DNA of 64,000 nucleotides, from assembly GCF_018390645.1 (NCBI RefSeq), contig NZ_JAHBGC010000004.1, positions 134,994 to 198,993 of the forward strand, read 5' to 3'. Both the position numbers and the translations under genes were made by a program. Positions within the stretch are counted from its first letter, which is position 1. Each line of letters starts with the position of its first letter. Shown one piece after another: positions 34,191 to 43,269 of this stretch. Origin of the DNA: Ancylobacter dichloromethanicus (lineage in GTDB: Bacteria > Pseudomonadota > Alphaproteobacteria > Rhizobiales > Xanthobacteraceae). Below the pieces are notes generated by a model that searched no databases, was not told where the DNA came from, and worked only from the letters and a program-made list of their open reading frames with translations.

Positions 34191-35117
34191 GTGCCCGAAC
34201 TCGAAACCGTCGTCCGCGACATCGCCGACGAGATGCGCGCCCGTCCTGATCGCGGCGAGGTGGCGAGCTACATTCCCGAACTGGCGCGGGTCGACGCCGG
34301 CGCCTTCGGCATCGCCGTGGTCGATGGCGAGGGCCGCACGGTGGTGGGCGGCGATGCCGATGTGCCGTTCTCGATCCAGAGCATCTCCAAGGTCTTCACC
34401 CTCACCCTGGCGCTGGGCAAGATCGGCGACCGGCTGTGGCGGCGGGTGGGGCGCGAACCCTCGGGCAGCCCGTTCAACTCCATCGTCCAGCTGGAGAACG
34501 AGCACGGCATTCCGCGCAACCCGTTCATCAATGCCGGCGCCATCGCCGTCACCGACGTCATCCTTTCCGGCCACCAGCCGCGCGACACGCTGGGCGAGAT
34601 CCTGCGCTTCCTGCAGTTCCTCGCCGAGGACCCGGCGATCGGCATCGACGAGGCGGTGGCCGCCTCCGAGCAGCGCACCGGCTTCCGCAACCGGGCGCTG
34701 GCCAACTACATGAAGTCGTTCGGCGTGCTGGAGAACCCGGTCGATTTCACGCTCGGCGTCTATTTCCACCACTGCGCCATCGCCATGAGCTGCCGCCAGC
34801 TCGCCATGGCCGGGCGCTTCCTCGCCCATTGCGGGCGCAACCCCGCGACCGGCTTCTCGGTGGTGTCGCCGGAGCGGGCGCGGCGCATCAACGCCATCAT
34901 GCTGACCTGCGGCCATTATGACGGCTCGGGCGAATTCGCCTATCGCGTCGGCCTGCCGGGCAAGAGCGGAGTGGGGGGCGGCATCCTGGCGGTGGCGCCG
35001 GGCAAGGCCTCGATCGCGGTGTGGTCGCCGGGGCTGGACGCCAGCGGCAATTCGCATCTCGGCCGCATCGCGCTGGAAAAGCTGACCCAGCGGCTGGGCT
35101 GGTCAATCTTCGGCTAG
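34191..35117 (+). CDS. glsA: Glutaminase
   Basis: A 308-residue serine-dependent glutaminase that hydrolyses glutamine to glutamate and ammonia. The Ser-x-x-Lys catalytic motif is in [16 protein letters not shown] near residue 64. The substrate-binding stretch [19 protein letters not shown] lies near residue 102 and the Tyr in NYMKSFG near residue 177. It begins with GTG, preceded by GAGG; the frame is open upstream but that sequence is Arg/Gly-rich and lacks homology features. It lies beside the glutamine synthetase locus, giving opposing reactions in glutamine metabolism. Confidence 0.95.
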   Translation: MPELETVVRDIADEMRARPDRGEVASYIPELARVDAGAFGIAVVDGEGRTVVGGDADVPFSIQSISKVFTLTLALGKIGDRLWRRVGREPSGSPFNSIVQLENEHGIPRNPFINAGAIAVTDVILSGHQPRDTLGEILRFLQFLAEDPAIGIDEAVAASEQRTGFRNRALANYMKSFGVLENPVDFTLGVYFHHCAIAMSCRQLAMAGRFLAHCGRNPATGFSVVSPERARRINAIMLTCGHYDGSGEFAYRVGLPGKSGVGGGILAVAPGKASIAVWSPGLDASGNSHLGRIALEKLTQRLGWSIFG

Positions 35118-35157
35118 CCGCGGGGCCGGGGCAGCGGCCGGCGCGGCTCAGACATGA

Positions 35158-35191
35158 CAAGAGGGCCGGACGGTCGGTCGCGGCCCTCTTG
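35158..35191. terminator. Bidirectional stem-loop between glutaminase and gstI-like gene
   Basis: CAAGAGGGCCG (35158-35168) and CGGCCCTCTTG (35181-35191) form an 11-base perfect stem with a 12-base loop. It lies 40 bases after the glutaminase stop and about 75 bases after the stop of the opposing gstI-like gene. U-tracts are short, but the stem is strong enough for a shared terminator. Confidence 0.65.
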
Positions 35192-35264
35192 CGGGCGTGG
35201 TGCAAAGGCGTTCGGCGACGTGCGGGGCACGCGGCAGCATCGGTGTGGCAAACACGGATGCGGC

Positions 35265-35462
35265 TCAGTTCGTGCGTCCGCTGTCTTCCTTGATCGCCTC
35301 TTCATGGTACCAGCTCCCGAAATTCACGCGGGGCGATACTTTGAGGGCCTCGGAAGACAGCAGATCCGGCCGGCGGGTGGCGAGACCGGCACGGCCGCCG
35401 ACGGGGAACTGAACGATCTGCGCGCTTTCGCGCCGGGTCGCGGCATCGATATGCGTATTCAT
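35265..35462 (-). CDS. gstI: DUF2735 protein, GstI-like (glutamine synthetase translation inhibitor family)
   Basis: A 65-residue protein: NTHIDAATRRESAQIVQFPV, GGRAG, then VNFGSWYHEEAIKE near the C-terminus. The AQIVQFPVGGR block and the WYHEEA motif are typical of DUF2735, the family that includes rhizobial GstI, a small protein reported to inhibit expression of glutamine synthetase II at translation. The divergent position next to glnII matches the known gstI-glnII arrangement. GGAG lies nine bases upstream of the ATG. Function is inferred from family and synteny. Confidence 0.82.
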   Translation of the reverse strand: MNTHIDAATRRESAQIVQFPVGGRAGLATRRPDLLSSEALKVSPRVNFGSWYHEEAIKEDSGRTN

Positions 35463-35915
35463 GGCACGTTTCTCCTTTCCGGCTGCGCGTTCCTGCGCCA
35501 GCCCTTGATTTACATATAACATCTTTTGCATGGCGTTTGCGCAAGATGCACATTTTACAATCACAAAACGCATAGAATATGTGCACTGCCACATGCTGAC
35601 GCAAAAGCTTGATGTATAACGCCGCTCTCCTCCTCCCGGTTGCACGGCGCGATGCGCCGCAACAGCGCGGCCGCGCCGGGGCGGCCGCCGCAAGCCCCGC
35701 AGGACTCAGGCGAATCACGCTCGGCGCCGGTCACCCGCAGCGCCCCCGGGCCCGTGCTGCATAGCGTGCCGGGGTAGCTGGACGGCACGGGTCGGACGCA
35801 TTTGGCACAGCATATGCTTGTGTGAAGCTAGCCGTTGGCGGCCGACCTTCCTCGCACGGCCGGCGCAACGACCAGGGCTGTTCGGCACCCGGTCTTAAGT
35901 GATGAGAGACACGCA
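35463..35915. other. gstI-glnII intergenic control region
   Basis: These 453 bases hold no gene. Positions 35505-35620 are strikingly AT-rich compared with the rest of the window and contain TGCAC/GTGCAC elements (35547-35551 and 35581-35586) that could be NtrC half-sites, though no full site is convincing. The sigma54 promoter for glnII is at 35802-35819, so the AT-rich block sits about 200 bases upstream of it, where an activator enhancer is expected. The minus-strand promoter for the gstI-like gene is probably inside the AT-rich block. Confidence 0.6.
35802..35819 (+). promoter_or_regulatory. Sigma54 (RpoN) promoter of glnII
   Basis: TTGGCACAGCATATGCTT contains GG and GC exactly ten bases apart, with the TTGGCAC -24 box matching perfectly and TGCTT close to the -12 TTGC box. 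It lies about 100 bases upstream of the glnII start codon. Rhizobial glnII is known to be RpoN- and NtrC-dependent, which supports the call. Confidence 0.75.
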
Positions 35916-36950
35916 ATGACGAAGTACAAGCTCGAGTATATCTGGCTCGACGGCTACACGCCGACGCCGGGCCTGCGCGGCAAGACGCAGATCAAGGAAT
36001 TCGACCACTTCCCCTCGCTCGAGGAACTGCCCCTGTGGGGCTTTGACGGCTCGTCCACCGAGCAGGCCGAGGGACGCAACTCCGACTGCGTGCTCAAGCC
36101 CGTCGCGGTCTATCCCGACCCGGCCCGCAAGAACGGCGCCCTGGTGATGTGCGAAGTGATGATGCCGGACGGCGTCACCCCGCACCCGTCCAATGCCCGC
36201 GCCACCATCCTTGACGACGAAGGCGCCTGGTTCGGCTTCGAGCAGGAATACTTCTTCTACAAGGACGGCCGTCCGCTCGGCTTCCCCGAGCATGGCTACC
36301 CCGCGCCGCAGGGTCCCTACTACACCGGCGTCGGCTTCAAGAATGTCGGCGACGTCGCCCGCGAGATCGTCGAGGAGCACCTCGAACTCTGCCTCGAGGC
36401 CGGCATCAACCACGAAGGCATCAACGCGGAAGTCGCCAAGGGCCAGTGGGAATTCCAGATCTTCGGCAAGGGCTCCAAGAAGGCCGCCGACGAGGTGTGG
36501 ATGGCCCGCTACCTGCTGCTGCGCCTGACCGAGAAATACGGCGTGGACATCGAGTTCCACTGCAAGCCGCTCGGCGACACCGACTGGAACGGCTCGGGCA
36601 TGCACTGCAACTTCTCCACCAAGTATCTGCGCGAAGTCGGTGGCAAGGAGTATTTCGAGGCGCTGATGGCGGCGTTCGAGAAGAACCTCGACGACCACAT
36701 CGCCGTCTACGGCCCCGACAACCACATGCGCCTGACCGGCAAGCACGAGACCGCGCCGTGGAACAAGTTCTCCTATGGCGTGGCCGACCGTGGCGCCTCC
36801 ATCCGCGTGCCGCACTCCTTCGTGCGCAACGACTACAAGGGCTATCTTGAGGACCGCCGCCCGAATTCCCAGGGGGACCCCTACAAGATCGCTTCCCAGG
36901 TCCTGAAGACGATCTCGGAAGTCGACATCAAAGCCGTCGCCGCTGCGTAA
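35916..36950 (+). CDS. glnII: Glutamine synthetase type II (GSII, eukaryotic type)
   Basis: A 344-residue enzyme that makes glutamine from glutamate, ammonia and ATP. The short length and motifs show the eukaryotic/rhizobial type: LWGFDGSSTEQAEGRNSDCV near residue 40, WFGFEQEYFFYKDGRPLGFP near residue 107, NGSGMHCNFSTKYLRE near residue 225 and KHETAPWNKFSYGVADRGAS near residue 272 (ATP/ammonia site). The adenylylation Tyr loop of GSI is absent, so control is transcriptional (sigma54 promoter upstream) and possibly translational via the divergent gstI-like gene. A strong terminator follows. Confidence 0.97.
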   Translation: MTKYKLEYIWLDGYTPTPGLRGKTQIKEFDHFPSLEELPLWGFDGSSTEQAEGRNSDCVLKPVAVYPDPARKNGALVMCEVMMPDGVTPHPSNARATILDDEGAWFGFEQEYFFYKDGRPLGFPEHGYPAPQGPYYTGVGFKNVGDVAREIVEEHLELCLEAGINHEGINAEVAKGQWEFQIFGKGSKKAADEVWMARYLLLRLTEKYGVDIEFHCKPLGDTDWNGSGMHCNFSTKYLREVGGKEYFEALMAAFEKNLDDHIAVYGPDNHMRLTGKHETAPWNKFSYGVADRGASIRVPHSFVRNDYKGYLEDRRPNSQGDPYKIASQVLKTISEVDIKAVAAA

Positions 36951-37012
36951 GGAACACGCGGCGGGCGCTTCCCGCCGCCGCGCCTCCCGAGACGGACCGT
37001 CCGTCTCCTTCA

Positions 37013-37048
37013 AGCCAGCCCCGCTGCCGGGGCTGGCTTTTGTTTTTT
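37013..37048 (+). terminator. Intrinsic terminator of glnII
   Basis: AGCCAGCCCCG and CGGGGCTGGCT form an 11-base stem with a four-base loop, followed by TTTTGTTTTTT. This is a textbook Rho-independent terminator about 60 bases after the glnII stop. Confidence 0.95.
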
Positions 37049-37197
37049 CGGGTGTCGACGCCCGGGCGCCATGCCGGCGCCATGCCGGCTCCGTGTGGCC
37101 TCTGCGGACCCGCCGGCCCGGGCCCGGCGAGATTGCCCGGGCGGCCCGGCCGTGGTAGGAAGCCGCCAGTGACACTGCGAACCAGGGAGGGGCGCGA

Positions 37198-37248
37198 ATG
37201 AATATTCTGTTTCGTCAGCCCACCCCGGCTGTGAAGCCACACGGTTAG
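37198..37248 (+). CDS. Possible 16-residue leader peptide
   Basis: A short frame MNILFRQPTPAVKPHG with GGGAGGGG at good ribosome-binding distance. It lies about 105 bases upstream of the ABC exporter start, in a leader that also contains a stem-loop. It has the layout of a translated leader that could sense translation stress, but nothing proves it is translated. Confidence 0.3.
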   Translation: MNILFRQPTPAVKPHG

Positions 37249-37318
37249 TTCGGCAGGCCGCGGAGCCGCGCTCCCCCGCCATCCGGTCACCTGATTTCCC
37301 CGCTGTGCTCGTTTCCTT

Positions 37319-37348
37319 CGCAGGAGAGGCGCGCCTTTCGCGCCTGCG
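37319..37348 (+). promoter_or_regulatory. Stem-loop between Shine-Dalgarno sequence and start of the ABC exporter
   Basis: AGGCGCG (37327-37333) and CGCGCCT (37339-37345) form a seven-base stem with loop CCTTT. An outer CGC/GCG pair (37319-37321 with 37346-37348) leaves AGGAG (37322-37326) as a bulge. In the linear sequence AGGAG is too far (28 bases) from the ATG at 37355; with the stem-loop excluded the spacing becomes nine bases. This suggests initiation helped by mRNA folding. Confidence 0.45.
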
Positions 37349-37354
37349 ATTCCC

Positions 37355-39172
37355 ATGTCCATCTCGTCCAAACGCGGCGCCGACGCGCTGCGCAACGTCC
37401 TTGCCTACACCTTCCGCCACTGGGCGCGCCGCTGGCCGATGGCGGCGGGCATCGGCGCGGCCATCGTCCTGGCGACGCTGACCGAGGTCTTCGTCCCGCT
37501 CTACGCCGGCCGGCTGATCGACGCCCTGACCGCCGGCAGGAGCGAGGCCCCGGCCGCGCTCGATGCCTTCCTCATGATGGCGGGCCTCGGCCTCGCCATG
37601 GTGGGGCTGCGCCATCTCGCCTGGTGGGCCGTGGTGCCGCTCACCATCGGCATCATGTCGGATGTGGTGCGCGAGGCGTTTCATCGCGTGCAGCGCTTTT
37701 CCAGCGACTGGCACGCCAACAGCTTCGCCGGCTCCACCGTGCGCAAGATCACCCGCGGCATGTGGGCGCTCGACGTCATCAACGACGTGCTGCTGCTCTC
37801 GCTGCTGCCTTCGGTGGTGGTGCTGGCGGGCACGGTGCTGCTGCTGATGCTGCACTGGCCGCTGATGGGGCTGGTCATGGCGGTCGGCGCGCTGGCCTAT
37901 GGCGCGCTCACCGTCACGCTCGCCACCCGCGTCGTAGCCCCGGCGGCGCGGCTGTCCAACACGTGGGACACCCGCATCGGCGGGATACTGTCCGACACGC
38001 TGGGCGCCAACCAGGTGGTCAAGGCGTTCGGCGCCGAGGACCGTGAGGACGCGCGCCTCGCCACGGTGGTGACGCGCTGGCGCCGGCGGGTGCGGCGCAC
38101 CTGGATGCTGGCGACCTGGAGCGCCAGCGGCGAGTTCGCGCTGCTGTGGGTGATCCGCACCGCGGTCACCGCCACGGCGCTGTGGCTGTGGTGGCAGGGC
38201 CGCGCCACGCCGGGCGATGTCACCTATGTGCTGACCACCTATTTCGTGCTGCATGGCTATCTGCGCGAGATCGGCCAGCATGTGCACAACCTCCAGCGGG
38301 CGGTGAACGACATGGAGGAGATGGTCGACCTGCACGGCCTCGCTGCCGGCGTCGCCGACCGCGACGCGGCGCAGCCGCTGGCGGTGCGCGGCGGCGAGGT
38401 GCGGTTCGAGGACGTCACCTTCCACTATGGCCAGCACGCCGCGCCGCTGTTCGCGGGTCTCGACGTAGTGATCCCGGCGGGGCAGCGTGTGGGGCTGGTG
38501 GGGCCGTCCGGCTCGGGCAAGACCACCTTCGTGAAGCTGCTGCAGCGGCTCTACGACGTCAGCGACGGCCGGGTGCTGATCGACGGCCACGATGTGCGCG
38601 AGGTGGCGCAGGCCTCGTTGCGCCAGCAGATCGCCATCGTGCAGCAGGAGCCGATCCTGTTCCACCGCACGCTGGCGGAGAACATCGCCTATGCCCGGCC
38701 CGGCGCCAGCGCGGCGGAGATCGAGCGCGCGGCGCGTCTCGCCAATGCGCACGACTTCATCGAGCGGCTGCCGAAGGGCTATCGCACGCTGGTCGGCGAG
38801 CGGGGCGTGAAGCTGTCGGGCGGCGAGCGCCAGCGCGTGGCCATCGCCCGCGCCTTCCTCGCCGACGCGCCGGTCCTCATTCTGGATGAGGCGACCTCCA
38901 GCCTCGATTCGGAATCGGAAGGCGCGATCCAGCAGGCGATGGAGCGGCTGATGCAGGGGCGCACGGCGATCGTCATCGCGCACCGGCTCTCCACGGTGCG
39001 GGCGATGGACCGTATCCTGGTGTTCGAGCATGGCCGCATCCTCGAGGACGGCCGGCACGAAGCGCTGCTCGCCCGTCCGGGCGGGCGCTACCGCCGGCTG
39101 TTCGAGCGCCAGTCGGACGGGATGACGCCGATCGCCGCGACCGGCAGCGAAGAGCGACAGCTGGCCGAGTGA
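37355..39172 (+). CDS. ABC transporter, fused permease/ATP-binding protein (exporter type)
   Basis: A 605-residue half-transporter. Residues about 30-315 are the six-helix ABC exporter membrane domain. The nucleotide-binding domain covers about 345-590, with Walker A GPSGSGKTTF near residue 384, signature KLSGGERQRVAIARAF near residue 487 and Walker B VLILDEATSSLDSESE near residue 508, followed by the H-loop in VIAHRLSTV. It works as a dimer in the inner membrane and may export lipid-linked or toxic compounds; the substrate is unknown. No obvious ribosome-binding site lies directly before the ATG, except through the stem-loop described separately. Confidence 0.93.
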   Translation: MSISSKRGADALRNVLAYTFRHWARRWPMAAGIGAAIVLATLTEVFVPLYAGRLIDALTAGRSEAPAALDAFLMMAGLGLAMVGLRHLAWWAVVPLTIGIMSDVVREAFHRVQRFSSDWHANSFAGSTVRKITRGMWALDVINDVLLLSLLPSVVVLAGTVLLLMLHWPLMGLVMAVGALAYGALTVTLATRVVAPAARLSNTWDTRIGGILSDTLGANQVVKAFGAEDREDARLATVVTRWRRRVRRTWMLATWSASGEFALLWVIRTAVTATALWLWWQGRATPGDVTYVLTTYFVLHGYLREIGQHVHNLQRAVNDMEEMVDLHGLAAGVADRDAAQPLAVRGGEVRFEDVTFHYGQHAAPLFAGLDVVIPAGQRVGLVGPSGSGKTTFVKLLQRLYDVSDGRVLIDGHDVREVAQASLRQQIAIVQQEPILFHRTLAENIAYARPGASAAEIERAARLANAHDFIERLPKGYRTLVGERGVKLSGGERQRVAIARAFLADAPVLILDEATSSLDSESEGAIQQAMERLMQGRTAIVIAHRLSTVRAMDRILVFEHGRILEDGRHEALLARPGGRYRRLFERQSDGMTPIAATGSEERQLAE

Positions 39173-39253
39173 CGTCCCGGCGCGCGGGCGGCAAGTCGTG
39201 GCGGCGTGGGATGAGCGGGTGACGGCGCGGGCGCGGGTCCGCGCCGTCGTCCC

Positions 39254-40687
39254 TCACAGATAGGGCGAGGCCAGCCAGATGGCGCGGTTGCGCAGCTTCT
39301 TCAGGAACGGGCGCGCGGCGAGGGTGGCCAATGTCTCGCGGCTCCCGGCGGCCACCATCGCGCCGATGCGGGCCTCGATCGCGCCGGCGATGGCGGGATC
39401 GTAGAGTTCGAGGTCGAGCTCGAAATTCAGCCGCAGGCTGCGCGGGTCGAGATTGGACGAGCCGACATAGGCCCAGCAGCCGTCCACCGTCATCAGCTTG
39501 GAGTGGTCGAACATGCCGGCCGCCCGCCACACCTGGCACTCGCCGGCGAGCACCTGGTCGAGCTGGGCGGTCATGGCGTAGTCGACCAGCTTCAGATTGT
39601 TGGCCGAGGGGATGACGACATCCACCTCGACGCCGCGCCGGCCGGCCACCGCGAAGGCGCCGATGAGCTGCTGGTCGGGCAGGAAATAGGGCGAGCACAG
39701 CCGCACCCGGTTCTGCGCCATGGTGAGCGCGCCCATGATCACCGAGTGGGCGCAGGCGAGGTTGCGGTCGGGGCCGGAAGGCACCACCCGCACCGCCACC
39801 GGCCCGCGCGGCGTGGCGTGGTCGCCCTCCGCCCAGGCCGGGCCGTCGAGATGCTCGTCGGTGGTGAAGGCCCAGTCCTGCGCGAACACGGTGAGCAGTT
39901 GCTCCACCGCCGGCCCCTCGACGCGGAAATGGGTGTCGCGCGCCGGGTCGTCGCCGGCATGGGCGCTGGTGAACTGGGCGCGGATGTTCATGCCGCCGGT
40001 GAAGCCCAGCGTGCCGTCGACGATCAGCATCTTGCGGTGGCTGCGCAGATTGGCATAGGGCAGGCGCGGGCCGATGAGATTGCCCATGAACAGGTCGGTG
40101 ACCACGCCGCCGGCCTGCAGCCGCCCGACGATGGAGGGGCGCGAATAGCGCGCGCCGATGGCGTCGATCAGCACCCGCACCGCGACCCCGCGCTGGTGGG
40201 CGGCGATCAGCGCCCCGGCGAATTCGACGCCGACCGGGTCGTTGTCGAAGATGTAGGAGGAGAGCGCGACATGCCGCTTCGCTCCGTTTATGGCGGCGAG
40301 CATGGCGGGATAGGCGGCGTCGCCGCTGTCGAGCATCTGCACCGCGTTGCCGCTGGTCAGCGGGAAGGCGGCGACGCGGTCGCCCAGCCGCTTCATCGCC
40401 GAGAGGCTGGGCGAGAGGGCGATGGCGATGGGCGGGCGCCCAAGCCGGCGGTGGCGATCCTGGCTGGCGCGCCGGCGTCCGGCGGCGCTCTGGCGGATGC
40501 GGTTGATGCCGGCGACCAGATAGAGGAAGGCGCCGATCAGCGGCGAGAGCAGGATGACGCCGACCCAGCCGATGGCGGCGCGCACGTCGTCCTTGGTCAT
40601 GGCGGCATGGATGGCCGCCACGACGCCGACCGTGCCACTCGTGACCAGCACGAGGTGCGGCCAGTAATGCGACCAGAAACTCTCCAT
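39254..40687 (-). CDS. cls: Cardiolipin synthase (PLD type)
   Basis: A 477-residue membrane enzyme with two N-terminal membrane segments (about residues 8-30 and 37-62, the PLDc_N region). Two HKD active-site motifs follow: SHRKMLIVDGTLGFTGGMNI near residue 218 and DHSKLMTVDGCWAYVGSSNL near residue 398. It condenses two phosphatidylglycerols (or PG with PE) to cardiolipin. The length matches ClsA-type enzymes. It converges with the ABC exporter and follows the hsp20-lon unit on the same strand after a strong terminator, so it has its own promoter. Confidence 0.93.
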   Translation of the reverse strand: MESFWSHYWPHLVLVTSGTVGVVAAIHAAMTKDDVRAAIGWVGVILLSPLIGAFLYLVAGINRIRQSAAGRRRASQDRHRRLGRPPIAIALSPSLSAMKRLGDRVAAFPLTSGNAVQMLDSGDAAYPAMLAAINGAKRHVALSSYIFDNDPVGVEFAGALIAAHQRGVAVRVLIDAIGARYSRPSIVGRLQAGGVVTDLFMGNLIGPRLPYANLRSHRKMLIVDGTLGFTGGMNIRAQFTSAHAGDDPARDTHFRVEGPAVEQLLTVFAQDWAFTTDEHLDGPAWAEGDHATPRGPVAVRVVPSGPDRNLACAHSVIMGALTMAQNRVRLCSPYFLPDQQLIGAFAVAGRRGVEVDVVIPSANNLKLVDYAMTAQLDQVLAGECQVWRAAGMFDHSKLMTVDGCWAYVGSSNLDPRSLRLNFELDLELYDPAIAGAIEARIGAMVAAGSRETLATLAARPFLKKLRNRAIWLASPYL

Positions 40688-40766
40688 GGCGAATATCCGT
40701 CGACCGGGTCCAGGCTGGCGTCTCTAGCCGGATTCCCCGGCGCGGTCATCTCCGGCCGCCACGGCG

Positions 40767-40800
40767 GAAGAAAGGCCGCCCCGGGGAGTCCGGGACGGCC
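40767..40800 (-). terminator. Intrinsic terminator of the hsp20-lon unit
   Basis: On the minus strand GGCCGTCCCGG and CCGGGGCGGCC form an 11-base stem (one G-U pair) with a five-base loop ACTCC, followed by TTTCTTCC. It lies 26 bases after the lon stop codon. Confidence 0.8.
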
Positions 40801-40826
40801 CTGGGCCTTCGTGCCGCGCGGCGGGG

Positions 40827-43253
40827 CTAGCTCGCCGCCTTGAGCGACGGCGCCTCGCCGGCCGCCGCCACCGGCTCCAGCGCGTTGGCGATGGCATCGT
40901 CCACCCGCTCCAGCCAGACGAATTCCAGCCGGTCCCGCGCGTCCTCGGGGATGTCCTCATAGTCGCGCCGGTTGCGGGCCGGCAGCATCACCCGGGTGAG
41001 TCCCGCCCGCGCCGCCGCCACCACCTTCTCCTTGATGCCGCCGACCGGCAGCACCAGACCGCGCAGGCTGATCTCGCCCGTCATCGCCGTGTCCTTGCGC
41101 ACCGTGCGGCCGGTGAGCAGGGAAACCAGGGCGGTGAACATGGCGACGCCCGCGCTCGGCCCGTCCTTCGGCGTGGCGCCGGCCGGCACGTGCACATGCA
41201 CGTCGCTGGTGGCGAACAGGCCAGGGTCGATGCCGAGCTCGACGGCGCGGCTCTTGACGAGGCTCCACGCCGCCTGTGCGCTTTCCTTCATCACCTCGCC
41301 GAGCTGGCCGGTGAGGATCAGCCCGCCGCGCCCGGGCATGCGGGTCGCCTCGATGAACAGGATGTCGCCGCCGACCGGGGTCCAGGCGAGGCCGGTGGCC
41401 ACGCCCGGCACCGAGACGCGCAGCGCCACCTCGTCCTCGAACACAGGCGGGCCGAGCAACTCGGGCAGCGTGCCGACGCCGATCTTCGCCGTGGCGACCG
41501 TGCCTTCGGCGATGTCGACCGCGACATGGCGCACCGCCCGGCCGATCTCGCGCTCCAGGTTGCGCACGCCGGCCTCGCGGGTATAGGCGCGGATGATGGC
41601 GCTGAGCGCCTCGTCCTCGACCTCCACCTGTTCCGGCGTCACCCCGTTCGCCTCGAGCTGGCGGCGCACGAGGTAGCGGCGGGCGATCTGCAGCTTTTCC
41701 TGGTCGGTGTAGCCGGTGAGCGGGATAATCTCCATGCGGTCGCGCAACGGGCCGGGGATGGTGTCGAGCATGTTGGCGGTGGCGATGAACACCACGCGCG
41801 ACAGGTCGAACGGCACGCCGAGATAGTTGTCGCGGAAGGTGCCGTTCTGCTCGGGGTCGAGCACTTCCAGCATCGCCGCCGACGGGTCGCCCTGGATGCC
41901 GGAGCCCATCTTGTCGATCTCGTCCAGCATCATCACGCAGTCGCGGGTGCCGACCTTGCGGATGCCCTGGATGATGTTGCCCGGCAGCGCGCCGACATAG
42001 GTGCGCCGGTGGCCGCGGATCTCCGCCTCGTCATGCACGCCGCCGAGCGACACGCGCACGAACTTGCGGCCCATGGCGCGGGCGATCGACTGGCCGAGCG
42101 AGGTCTTGCCCACGCCCGGAGGCCCGGCGAAGCACAGGATCGGTGCCTTGCCGTTCGGTGCCAATTTGCGCACGGCGAGGTATTCGACGATGCGGCGCTT
42201 GATCTTGTCGAGGCCGAAATGGTCCTCGTCGAGCACGCGGCGCGCCTCGGCGATGTCGATCGGCGCCGTTTCCGGCAGCTTCCACGGCAGCGCGATCAGC
42301 CAGTCGAGATAGGTGCGGATCATGCCGTATTCGGCGCTGGCGTCCGGCATGCGGCGCAGCCGGCCCAGTTCCTTGCGGGCCATCTGTTCCACATCCTCCG
42401 GCATGCCGGCATCCGCGATCGCGGCTTCCAGATCGGCGATCTCCTGGCTGTTGCCGCCATCCTCGCCGAGCTGCTTCTGGATCGCCGCCATCTGCTCGCG
42501 CAGCAGCACCTCGCGCTGGCGCTCGTCCAGCGAGGCCCGCGTCTGCTGGCCGATTTCCTGCGACAGCCGCAGCACCTCGATGCGGTGAGCGAGCAGCCGC
42601 GAGATCTTGGTCATGCGGGCGGCGACGTCGACCGTCTCCAGCAGTTCCTGCTTCTCGTCCGGGGAGATGTCGGCATAGGCGGCGACGAGGTCGGCGAGGC
42701 CGGTCGGCGAATTGGCGCCGCGCACGGCGGCGACCAGCTCGGCCGGGACCTGCGGCAGCAGTTCCATCACCTCATTGGCCTGCGTCTGCAGGTGGACGAA
42801 GCGGGCCTCGACCTCGGAGGTGCGCTCCTCGCTCTCCTCGATCCGCGTCACGCGGGCGGTCAGGAAGGGCTTTTCGCGCACGAACGCATCGACATGGAAG
42901 CGCTGCTCGCCCTGGCAGACCAGATGATGCGTGCCGTCCGGTGCGGTGACATAGCGCAATATGTTGGCGATCACGCCCATGCGGTGCAGGTCGGTCGGGC
43001 CGGGCTCCTCCACCGCCGGGTCGCGCTGCATCAGGATGCCAACCGGGCGCCCCTCGCGCACCGCCTGCTGGGCGGCGGCGATGGAGGCCGGGCGCGCCAC
43101 CGCCACCGGCATCACCACGCCGGGGAACAGCACGAAATTGCGCACCGGCAGGATGATCATCTGGTCGTCCGGCACATTGCCGTTGGTTCCGGCGCCGGCG
43201 CCGGCATCGGCCATGCGCAGCGGGGCGTATCTGTCGAAATCGGGGTGTGTCAT
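40827..43253 (-). CDS. lon: ATP-dependent protease Lon
   Basis: An 808-residue cytoplasmic AAA+ protease. The N-terminal LON domain starts at [20 protein letters not shown] near residue 31. The ATPase has Walker [21 protein letters not shown] near residue 370 and Walker [15 protein letters not shown]. The protease domain contains the catalytic Ser in [11 protein letters not shown] near residue 690 and Lys in [14 protein letters not shown] near residue 735. It degrades misfolded and regulatory proteins. The start at 43253 fits the family; upstream in-frame codons overlap hsp20. It follows hsp20 by 16 bases, so chaperone and protease are coexpressed. Many Hyphomicrobiales have a second Lon elsewhere. 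Confidence 0.95.
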   Translation of the reverse strand: MTHPDFDRYAPLRMADAGAGAGTNGNVPDDQMIILPVRNFVLFPGVVMPVAVARPASIAAAQQAVREGRPVGILMQRDPAVEEPGPTDLHRMGVIANILRYVTAPDGTHHLVCQGEQRFHVDAFVREKPFLTARVTRIEESEERTSEVEARFVHLQTQANEVMELLPQVPAELVAAVRGANSPTGLADLVAAYADISPDEKQELLETVDVAARMTKISRLLAHRIEVLRLSQEIGQQTRASLDERQREVLLREQMAAIQKQLGEDGGNSQEIADLEAAIADAGMPEDVEQMARKELGRLRRMPDASAEYGMIRTYLDWLIALPWKLPETAPIDIAEARRVLDEDHFGLDKIKRRIVEYLAVRKLAPNGKAPILCFAGPPGVGKTSLGQSIARAMGRKFVRVSLGGVHDEAEIRGHRRTYVGALPGNIIQGIRKVGTRDCVMMLDEIDKMGSGIQGDPSAAMLEVLDPEQNGTFRDNYLGVPFDLSRVVFIATANMLDTIPGPLRDRMEIIPLTGYTDQEKLQIARRYLVRRQLEANGVTPEQVEVEDEALSAIIRAYTREAGVRNLEREIGRAVRHVAVDIAEGTVATAKIGVGTLPELLGPPVFEDEVALRVSVPGVATGLAWTPVGGDILFIEATRMPGRGGLILTGQLGEVMKESAQAAWSLVKSRAVELGIDPGLFATSDVHVHVPAGATPKDGPSAGVAMFTALVSLLTGRTVRKDTAMTGEISLRGLVLPVGGIKEKVVAAARAGLTRVMLPARNRRDYEDIPEDARDRLEFVWLERVDDAIANALEPVAAAGEAPSLKAAS

Positions 43254-43269
43254 CGGTTGGGTCCCCTCC

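Larger units (their letters stand above)
36951..37354. other. Intergenic region between glnII and the ABC exporter
   Basis: These 404 bases hold the glnII terminator (37013-37048), a possible 16-codon leader frame (37198-37248) and a stem-loop just before the ABC exporter start (37319-37348). Short direct repeats of GGCGCCATGCC occur near 37067-37090. No other gene is apparent. Confidence 0.6.

Noticed and set aside
35547-35586. TGCAC and GTGCAC elements as NtrC binding sites
   Set aside because: Only half-sites are seen; no pair with the proper spacing and symmetry was found, so I left them as a remark in the control region.
37067-37090. Short direct repeats GGCGCCATGCC near the glnII terminator as a mobile-element scar
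   Set aside because: Only two imperfect copies, too short and GC-rich to be meaningful.
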